Source of the DNA: Limiplasma sp036652695
Lineage (GTDB): Bacteria > Bacillota > Clostridia > Christensenellales > Aristaeellaceae
Assembly: GCA_036652695.1 (NCBI GenBank)
Contig: JAVVVJ010000072.1
Location: 1 to 12,219, forward strand
Reading direction: 5' to 3'
DNA length: 12,219 nt
Position numbers and translations under genes: made by a program
In this document: one piece after another, positions 7,265 through 12,219 of the stretch
How the letters are laid out: each line of letters begins with the position of its first letter
Numbering within the stretch: the stretch's first letter is position 1
Notes under the pieces: generated by a model
The model's database searches: none
What the model was told of the DNA's origin: nothing
Seen by the model: only the letters and a program-made list of their open reading frames with translations

Positions 7265-7867
7265 TTAGGCCTCCAAGGAGCGCCAAGCGTTATAAAGCCT
7301 TTGTACATCTGCCTGCAGCTCTTGGCTGGGGCGGTCGGTATCCAAAACCACATCGCTCAGCTCCTTTTTTTGGCTAAGCGGCCATTGGCTGTTGATGCGG
7401 TTCATGGCTTGCTCGCCGATCAGGCCGCTGCGCGTGCGCAGGCGCTCCAGCTGTGTTTGTTCGGATGAGCTGGCGCATACCGTTACATCTGCCAGCGAGT
7501 TCAACCCTACCTCAAAGAGCAGAGGCACATCCAATACAACGACCAACGCCCCCATTTTGCGGCAGGTTTCGATTTCTGCCATCACACGCTCGTGAATCAG
7601 CGGGTGCAGCACGGCGTTGAGCTTCTCGCGCTCCTGCTCGCTTCCAAAAACAATGGAGGAAAGCACCGCGCGGTTGAGCGCGCCATCCGGGAAGAATACG
7701 AATTCCCCAAAGCACTCTCGCAAGCTTTCCAGCGCGTCGCCGCCAGGGGCGGTCAGCTCATGGCTGATCTGATCCGCATCGATCACGGAGGCTCCCAGCT
7801 CCTTGAGCATCTTCGCCACAGTGGTTTTTCCGCACGCGATTCCTCCAGTTAAGCCGATGATCTTCAT
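7265..7867 (-). CDS. coaE: Dephospho-CoA kinase
   Basis: A 200-residue cytoplasmic enzyme that phosphorylates the 3'-hydroxyl of dephospho-CoA with ATP, the last step of coenzyme A synthesis. The N-terminus is diagnostic: MKIIGLTGGIACGKTT, a P-loop with Lys14. The CoA-binding strand VIDADQISHEL follows at about 28-38, then VVLDVPLLFE at 110-119, the lid arginines in QLERLRTR at 139-146, and the base-binding IGEQAMNRINSQW at 150-162. Length matches the family. The open frame extends 32 codons further upstream into polA, but family alignment and AAGGGAGAG nine bases ahead of the ATG support the start at 7867. It sits 28 bases after polA and 16 before the transglycosylase gene, as a middle gene of the operon with no promoter of its own that I can see. 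Identity is secure. Confidence 0.97.
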   Translation of the reverse strand: MKIIGLTGGIACGKTTVAKMLKELGASVIDADQISHELTAPGGDALESLRECFGEFVFFPDGALNRAVLSSIVFGSEQEREKLNAVLHPLIHERVMAEIETCRKMGALVVVLDVPLLFEVGLNSLADVTVCASSSEQTQLERLRTRSGLIGEQAMNRINSQWPLSQKKELSDVVLDTDRPSQELQADVQRLYNAWRSLEA

Positions 7868-7895
7868 AATGATGTTCTCTCCCTTCGCAATATGA

Positions 7896-10680
7896 TCAGT
7901 GCGCCTGATCCCAATCCTTACCGCGCGATACCTCTGCCACCAGCGGCACGCGTAGCTTGACAACGTTCTCCATGGTGTCGCGCAGAACTGCGCTCACCGC
8001 GTCTGCCTCGTCCATCGGGCATTCCACCACCAGCTCGTCATGCACCTGCAAAATCAGCTGTGCGCGATAGCCGCCCTGCCGCAGGCGCTCCGCCACACGC
8101 ACCATGGCAAGCTTAATAATATCCGCCGCCGTGCCCTGCACGGGGGTATTCATGGCGGCGCGCTCGCCAAAGCTGCGCACGTTGCGGTTGGCGTTTTGCA
8201 GCTCAAACAGCTCCCGGCGGCGGCTGAAAAGCGTTTCCGCATAGCCGCGCTCGCTGCCAAGGCGCACGCACTCATCCATAAAGGCACGCACGCCGGGGTA
8301 GCGTTCAAAATACGTGGCGATGAAGCGGTCTGCCTCCTTGCGGGAAATCCCCGCGTTGCGCGCCAGTCCAAACCCGCTGATGCCATATACAATGCCAAAG
8401 TTTGTCGCCTTTGCAGCGCGGCGCATAGCGGAGGTGACCTCCTCCATGGGCACGCCGTGAATCTCAGCGGCGGTGCGGGTGTGAATGTCCTGCCCCTTTT
8501 GGAAGGCATCGCACATGGCGGTATCGCCGCTCATATGCGCCAGCACACGCAGCTCAATCTGGCTATAGTCCGCATCCAGCAGAATGCAGCCCTCCCCCGC
8601 CACAAAGGCGCGGCGAATCTCGCGCCCCTCCTCCGTGCGGATGGGGATGTTTTGCAGGTTCGGCTCCAAGCTGCTGATGCGCCCCGTAACGGTGGCCGTT
8701 TGGTCAAAGGTGGTATGCACGCGGCCATCCGCTCCGCGCAGCTTGCGAAGGCCGTCCACATAAGTGCTTTGCAGCTTGGATAGCTTGCGGTAGCGAAGCA
8801 GCGGCGCAATGGCGGGATGGTAGGGCGCAAGCCCCTCCAGCACCTCGGCATCGGTGGAATACGTACCGTTCTTGTTCTTTCGTTGCGCGGGCAGGCCAAG
8901 CTTTTCAAAGAGCACCTCGCCAAGCTGCTTTGGGCTGTTGAGGTTGAAACCCGGCGTCTCGGTGAGGTCATATACCGCCTTGCGGCTCTCCTCAAGCTCC
9001 TTGGTAAACAGCGCGCTCAAATCATCCAGCACGCTTCCATCCACCAAAAAGCCCTCCCGTTCCATAGCATAGAGCACGCGGGTAAGGGGCTGCTCCATAT
9101 CCGTAAGCAGCTCCTTCATCCCCCGCGCCTCCAAGCGGCTCTGCTGACGCAAGGAAAGGGCGTACACGTCATAGGCCGTTGGGTTTTGGGGCAGCTCCTC
9201 GGCGGGTTTCCCGTATTCCGCCGCCATGGAGGGGATCAGCTCATAGCCGCGCTGTGCGGTATGCAGCAAATAAGCGCCCAGCATGGTATCCCGCAAAACC
9301 TGCGGCAGCGGCAGCTTAAAGCGCGCGAGCATGCCAAACAGCGCCTTCGCGCCATGCACGATCAGCGGCACGCGCGCAAACACCGGCGCAAGCGCCGTCA
9401 TGATCTGGTCGTCATAAAGCCCGTTGCCGGTGAGATCGCGCAGAATCGGCATATGCCAAAGGCACAGCTCATCGGTGAGCACGGTCACTTCCGCGCCGTT
9501 CTCGCAGAAGGTGGCAAAGGCGGGCTTGCGCTCCGCAAGCGCCTCAGCGGCCTGCGTGATGGCCTCGATTGTAAGCCATACCTCCTCGCCGCCAAGCGGC
9601 GGCGGCACGGGCAGTTCCAATTCCTCCACCATGGCCTGCGCGTGGCTGGCGCTATTTCCCTGCCGGGCGCCCTTGCCCGCCGCGCGGGCGGAAGCAGCGG
9701 TGCCGCGCATTTCCGGAGCGNNNNNNNNNNNNNNNNNNNNNNNNNNNNNNNNNNNNNNNNNNNNNNNNNNNNNNNNNNNNNNNNNNNNNNNNNNNNNNNN
9801 NNNNNNNNNNNNNNNNNNNNGCGATGCTCCGCGCCATGCGGTGGAGGCCATATTGCTGAAGCAGCGGCACACCCTGTGCCATTTCGCCATAGCCGCATTC
9901 CTCAAAGGAGATCGTCAGCGGCGCGTGGCGGCGAATCGTGCCCAAATCGCGGCTCAATAGCGCGACCTCCGCGCCCGCGCGCAGCTTTTCGCCTAGCTTG
10001 CCCTTGATTTCGCCCGCGTGCGCAAGCGTCTCATCCAGCGTGCCATACTGCGTGATGAGCTTGAGGGCGGTCTTTTCGCCGATACCCGCGATGCCGGGAA
10101 TGTTATCGCTGCTATCGCCCATGAGTCCCTTCATATCAGGCACCTGCGCGGGCGTGAAGCCATAGGTTGCGAGCACCGCCTCCGCATCCAACAGCAGGCT
10201 ATCGGATATGCCCGTTTTGGTGAGGATGACCTCTGTTTCCCCGCCCACCAGCTGTAGGCTGTCGCGGTCGCCGGTAAGCACATAGGCGTGAATGCCCCGC
10301 TCGTTGGCCATTCGCGCGGCTGTGCCGAGGAGGTCATCGGCCTCATACCCCTCCAGCTCGCACACGCGCACACGCATGGCGCCAAGCATTTCCCGCATCA
10401 GCGGCAGCTGAGGGCGAAGCTCCTCCGGCATGGGCTTGCGCGTGCCCTTATACTCCTCGTACAGCGTATGGCGAAAGGTGGGCGCGTGCATATCCATCAT
10501 CACGCAGAGGTAATCGGGGCGGTAATCCGTTAGCGCCTTCACCAGCATGCTAAAAAAGCCATGCACGGCGTTGGTGTAGCTTCCATCCGGGGAGGTCAGC
10601 AGCGGCAGCGCGTGAAAGCCGCGAAAAATGAGGCTGTACCCATCCACCAGCAAAACAGTAGGCATATGTTGCTCGTTCAT
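7896..10680 (-). CDS. polA: DNA polymerase I, interrupted by an assembly gap
   Basis: Pol I fills gaps in repair and replaces Okazaki primers. The first 286 residues (10680 to 9821) are the 5'-nuclease domain: Asp13 in LLVDGYS, Asp63 in MMDMH, EGYEADDL at 110-117, TGDRDSLQL at 136-144 and GDSSDNIPGIAGIG at 188-201 with its helix-hairpin-helix. After the N run, about 607 residues hold a linker, an exonuclease-like domain and the polymerase. Motif A (DYSQIEL) is at 8550-8570, motif B (KATNFGIVYG) at 8382-8411 and motif C (QVHDEL) at 8031-8048. The proofreading acids appear lost, as in Bacillus-type enzymes. The halves are in different frames only because 100 N is not a multiple of three. An intact gene needs a missing length divisible by three, possibly none, since 894 codons is already about family size. 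The start is the ATG at 10680, behind GGAGGT. A strong promoter precedes it; coaE follows 28 bases on. Confidence 0.96.
9721..9820. other. Assembly gap (100 N) inside polA
   Basis: Exactly 100 undetermined bases, a standard placeholder for a gap of unknown size. It falls between the 5'-nuclease domain and the exonuclease-like domain, in a stretch that codes for an alanine-rich linker. The flanking GC-rich, low-complexity sequence may explain the failed assembly. Confidence 0.98.
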
Positions 10681-10683
10681 GAA

Positions 10684-10689
10684 ACCTCC
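10684..10689 (-). promoter_or_regulatory. Ribosome binding site of polA
   Basis: GGAGGT on the minus strand, followed by TTC and the ATG at 10680. Spacing is on the short side. The next ATG, at 10665, is too far away to be served by this site, so 10680 is preferred. Confidence 0.6.
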
Positions 10690-10726
10690 GGCGGGCAAAT
10701 TGGCAAAAGCCTGCCCATGCCTTTTG

Positions 10727-10756
10727 ATTATACCACAGGTTGGAAATGACAAACAA
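10727..10756 (-). promoter_or_regulatory. Promoter of polA and probably the operon behind it
   Basis: The minus strand has a perfect TATAAT (10727-10732) preceded by TGG, which makes an extended -10 element. TTGTTT (10751-10756) lies 18 bases upstream as the -35 element. The transcript would start near 10720, giving a leader of about 40 bases before the polA ATG. This fits the main vegetative sigma factor. Confidence 0.75.
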
Positions 10757-10797
10757 GCGCTTCTTGCCTGCCGCGCGCCAGCTTTGCCACAAAAGCC

Positions 10798-10834
10798 ATA
10801 CGGCACCCGGCGCGCGATGCGGCGGGTGCCGTAT
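10798..10834 (-). terminator. Hairpin after nrdR, likely intrinsic terminator
   Basis: The arms ATACGGCACCC (10798-10808) and GGGTGCCGTAT (10824-10834) are perfect complements over 11 bp, 12 with the inner G-C pair, around a 13-base loop. On the minus strand the hairpin follows AAAAAT and is followed by GGC and then TTTT, a weak tail for terminating nrdR. On the plus strand the tail ATTTTT directly follows, so it may work in both directions. Confidence 0.55.
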
Positions 10835-10840
10835 ATTTTT

Positions 10841-10883
10841 GAATGAAGCGGCACGGGAAGCGCGGATTTTTGCCGCTTCATTC
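10841..10883 (-). repeat. Perfect 12-bp inverted repeat spanning the nrdR stop codon
   Basis: The arms GAATGAAGCGGC (10841-10852) and GCCGCTTCATTC (10872-10883) pair perfectly around a 19-base loop. The right arm holds the last nrdR codon and the TGA stop. Neither strand has a T-run right after the stem, so it is not a classic terminator alone. It lies six bases from the hairpin at 10798-10834 and may protect the 3' end of the message. Confidence 0.6.
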
Positions 10884-11351
10884 GTGCGCGCGCGCTTTGC
10901 CTTCCATTACCAGCTTATTCAGCTCATCCATGAAGCTGCTCACATCGGTAAACTGGCGATAAACCGATGCGAAGCGCACATAGGCCACCTCGTCGAGCGC
11001 CTTTAGCTCCTCCATTACCGCTTCGCCGATTCGGCGGGAGCTAAACTCCTCCTCGCCGGAGGAGTGAACCAGCTTTTCGACCTTTTCCACAATGCCCTCG
11101 ATATCCTTCATGCTTACGGGGCGCTTTTGGCAGGCGTGCAGCAGGCCTTTTTTGATCTTTGCCGAATCGAAAGGCTCACGCCGCATGTCCTTTTTGACCA
11201 CCATCACCAATGCCGTCTCGATCTTCTCATAAGTGGTGAAGCGTCGACCGCAACGCAAGCACTCGCGGCGGCGGCGTATCGAGCTGCCCTCCTCCGTTGG
11301 TCGGCTGTCGATTACCCTGCTATCCAAATAGCCACAGAATTGGCACCTCAT
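10878..11351 (-). CDS. nrdR: Transcriptional repressor NrdR
   Basis: A 157-residue zinc- and nucleotide-binding repressor of ribonucleotide reductase operons. In the known family it senses ATP/dATP and binds paired NrdR boxes. The N-terminal zinc ribbon is complete: Cys3 and Cys6 (MRCQFCGY), Cys31 and Cys34 (RRRECLRCGRRF), followed by FTTYEKIE. Residues about 48-138 are the ATP-cone domain (VVKKDMRREPFD, IKKGLLHACQKRPVS). Length is standard. A longer frame starts at 11429, but that codon lies within the -35 element. GAGGAGGAG seven bases ahead of the ATG at 11351 fixes the start. It has its own promoter and is followed by two hairpins, then by the polA promoter, so it is probably monocistronic. 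No reductase gene and no clear NrdR box pair is present here. Identity is secure. Confidence 0.98.
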   Translation of the reverse strand: MRCQFCGYLDSRVIDSRPTEEGSSIRRRRECLRCGRRFTTYEKIETALVMVVKKDMRREPFDSAKIKKGLLHACQKRPVSMKDIEGIVEKVEKLVHSSGEEEFSSRRIGEAVMEELKALDEVAYVRFASVYRQFTDVSSFMDELNKLVMEGKARAHE

Positions 11352-11358
11352 TTGTCCG

Positions 11359-11367
11359 CTCCTCCTC
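11359..11367 (-). promoter_or_regulatory. Ribosome binding site of nrdR
   Basis: GAGGAGGAG on the minus strand, seven bases before the ATG at 11351. It is strong and supports the short NrdR start. Confidence 0.75.
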
Positions 11368-11400
11368 GCCGGCGCGCCCCGCACGCCCCCATCTTGGTTT

Positions 11401-11429
11401 ATTATAGCAAGAAAAGCGCGGCAGGGCAA
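11401..11429 (-). promoter_or_regulatory. Promoter of nrdR
   Basis: The minus strand has TTGCCC (11424-11429), a 17-base spacer and a perfect TATAAT (11401-11406), with TGC just before the -10 giving an extended -10. The transcript would start near 11395, about 44 bases before the nrdR ATG. Confidence 0.8.
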
Positions 11430-11464
11430 GCAGGGGTTTTTCCGGCGCGGGGCTGATCAACGCT

Positions 11465-11548
11465 TCATGCAAAGCGCTCGGCTTCCGCACCGGATACCGC
11501 CTTGCTTTCGTACACATACGCGCCCAGCCCAAGGGTATACCGTTGCAT
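11465..11548 (-). pseudogene. Short coding-like remnant (27 codons), possibly the frameshifted end of the LRR gene's tail
   Basis: The minus strand reads an ATG followed by RYTLGLGAYVYESKAVSG and similar, ending in TGA at 11465. No ribosome binding site precedes the ATG, so I do not call it a gene. The amino acid pattern looks protein-like. One frameshift near the TAG at 11556 would join it to the remnant on its right. It may equally be chance. Confidence 0.25.
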
Positions 11549-11555
11549 ACGTTGG

Positions 11556-11702
11556 CTAAGAGAACCGCAGGTCTACAACCGTTTCCCCACGAGGGGTGAC
11601 AGCCCCTGTGCGCAACAGCGTTGCACCGTTTGCGGCATACAGATTGATTGTGACGCTGCCAAATGGGTTGAACTCCTCCTTATGGAAAATGCCGGAGGGT
11701 GA
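11556..11702 (-). pseudogene. Coding-like remnant in frame with and directly after the LRR gene's stop codon
   Basis: Directly after the TGA of the LRR gene, the same frame stays open for 48 codons to a TAG at 11556-11558. Its translation has the alternating hydrophobic pattern of beta strands (SVTINLYAANGATLL, then GETVVDLRF). It has no plausible start codon of its own: an AAGGAGGAG at 11673-11681 is followed only by ATT or an out-of-frame TTG. The simplest reading is a C-terminal domain cut off from the LRR protein by a nonsense mutation. A chance open frame is possible at this length, and codon third positions (about 58% G or C in the 40 codons I counted) do not settle it. Together with the short remnant on its left, this accounts for most of the region between the LRR gene and the nrdR promoter. 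Confidence 0.4.
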
Positions 11703-12219
11703 TCACACGCCCGCAGGTGACAGCTCAACGTAGGGAATCCCATTGGCAATGGCATATTCAAGGGCATAGGAACCACGTTCGCAGTAGATTTTCAGATTTG
11801 TGCAGCCAGAGAAGGCTGCGCTTTCTATGCTCGTAACTGTTGCCGGTATGTCAATACGAGTCATGGCTATACAGTCGCGGAATGCACCCTGCCTGATCCA
11901 TTGCACGCCATTTGGAAGAACGATATTCAGCAGACTCGTGCAGCCACCGAAGGCTCTGTATTGTATTTCCGTAACCGTTGCCGGTATGTCAACATGTGTC
12001 ATGGATGTACAGTTGAGGAATGCACTCTGCTTGATCACTTTCACGCCATTTGGAAGAGCGATATCCAGCAGACCTGAGCAACCCTGAAACGCAGCCCATC
12101 CGATTTCCGTAACAGCGTTTGGAAGAACGATATTCAGCAGACTTGTGCAGTTTTTAAACGCGAAGCCAGGTATTGTGGTTAGCGTACTTGGCAGTTTAAC
12201 GTCTTTTAGATAATTGCAG
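11703..12219 (-). CDS. BspA-type leucine-rich-repeat surface protein, C-terminal part (start beyond the window)
   Basis: The frame is open to the right edge; 171 codons are visible, and the N-terminus lies outside. It consists of about six LRR_5 (BspA/Treponema pallidum type) repeats of 23 residues with the pattern I-x-LP-x-x-V-T-x-I-x-x-x-AF-x-x-CT-x-L, for example IVLPNAVTEIGWAAFQGC and VDIPATVTEIQYRAFGGC. The last repeat runs into the usual cap, GSYALEYAIANGIPYVEL. Proteins of this kind are mostly exported and bind host or other cells, or matrix; no signal or anchor can be judged here. A GTG at 12044 could look like a start, but repeats continue in frame above it, so it is internal. Repeats alternate between two types (LPNGV and IPATV), giving a 138-base DNA period. 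GC content is lower than in the rest of the window, which may mean transfer. The TGA end may be secondary, since the frame continues coding-like behind it. Confidence 0.85.
   Translation of the reverse strand, partial: CNYLKDVKLPSTLTTIPGFAFKNCTSLLNIVLPNAVTEIGWAAFQGCSGLLDIALPNGVKVIKQSAFLNCTSMTHVDIPATVTEIQYRAFGGCTSLLNIVLPNGVQWIRQGAFRDCIAMTRIDIPATVTSIESAAFSGCTNLKIYCERGSYALEYAIANGIPYVELSPAGV
11840..12135 (-). repeat. 138-bp tandem repeat period within the LRR gene
   Basis: Near-identical DNA recurs at 138-base spacing, equal to two 23-residue repeats. The plus-strand word TGCCGGTATG occurs at 11841 and 11979, and CGCCATTTGGAAGA at 11906 and 12044. A half-period (69-base) copy of GGAAGA-CGATAT-CAGCAGAC follows between 12052 and 12121. 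Confidence 0.75.

Noticed and set aside
5854..7377. Several plus-strand and alternative minus-strand frames opposite the transglycosylase arm
   Set aside because: They are rich in Arg, Ala and Pro with no domain and follow from the very GC-rich low-complexity DNA. The real frame is fixed by the SLT domain and the ribosome binding site.
9652..9905. polA looks split into two overlapping frames
   Set aside because: The shift comes from the 100-base placeholder, which is not divisible by three. The codon phases at the two edges fit an intact gene.
8817..10007. Plus-strand frame across polA and the N run
   Set aside because: It is antisense to conserved polymerase sequence and contains the gap itself.
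11600..11625. Small AGGGG/CCCCT hairpin behind the LRR gene
   Set aside because: It has only five pairs and no T-run, so it is not supported as a terminator.
11502..11702. Plus-strand frame of 66 codons with a CxxC-like cysteine group
   Set aside because: It has a TTG start without a ribosome binding site, no similarity I recognise, and lies opposite a better coding-like remnant.
12042..12044. GTG as the start of a 113-residue LRR protein
   Set aside because: Leucine-rich repeats continue in frame upstream to the window edge without a stop, so the codon is internal.
1..12219. tRNA, rRNA, riboswitch, CRISPR array, insertion sequence or toxin-antitoxin pair
   Set aside because: None was recognised by eye on either strand. 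Intergenic spaces are short, apart from the region between the LRR gene and nrdR. A covariance-model search would be needed to exclude small RNAs.

Overview
The window looks like a chromosomal segment of a Clostridia-like member of the Bacillota, probably a draft or metagenome-derived assembly because it contains a run of exactly 100 N. The evidence is NrdR, a Pol I whose proofreading motifs have decayed, the order polA - coaE - lytic transglycosylase (which I recall from Clostridia), consensus extended -10 promoters, strong AGGAGG-type ribosome binding sites, and a BspA-type leucine-rich-repeat protein. The lineage is inference. Most of the window is GC-rich (a polA line I counted by hand is 62% GC). 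The leucine-rich-repeat gene at the right edge is lower (two lines counted at 43% and 50%).

All convincing genes lie on the minus strand, so transcription runs from right to left. From the right edge: (1) the 3' part of a BspA-like LRR gene (11703 to the edge), followed by about 270 bases with no clear gene but with two coding-like remnants; (2) nrdR (10878-11351) with its own promoter, ending in two back-to-back hairpins; (3) polA (7896-10680), interrupted by the N run at 9721-9820, with a strong promoter of its own; (4) coaE (7265-7867); (5) a membrane-anchored lytic transglycosylase with a very long disordered N-terminal arm (5365-7248); (6) a family 5 solute-binding protein (3821-5368) overlapping it by four bases; (7) an exported CHAP amidase with a peptidoglycan-binding domain (2744-3772); (8) an exported caspase-like peptidase (1043-2614) behind a possible internal promoter; (9) a family 2 polyprenyl-phosphate glycosyltransferase (11-982).

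From polA to the CHAP gene the gaps are 28, 16, -4 and 48 bases, so these genes are probably one operon that starts with DNA repair and CoA synthesis and then moves to the cell envelope. The products of (5) to (9) all act at or outside the membrane: one cleaves glycan strands, one probably binds peptides, one cleaves wall peptides, one is an exported cysteine peptidase, and one probably loads a sugar on a lipid carrier. A peptidoglycan remodelling or sensing module is a reasonable inference, but no single gene proves it.

Several starts were moved downstream of the longest open frame, to codons with a good ribosome binding site and a family-typical N-terminus (nrdR, coaE, the transglycosylase, the caspase and the glycosyltransferase). 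I found no tRNA, rRNA, CRISPR array, insertion sequence or recognisable defence system. The less ordinary parts are the transglycosylase's disordered arm, the exported caspase with an EF-hand loop, the degraded coding tail after the LRR gene, and the twin hairpins at the end of nrdR.
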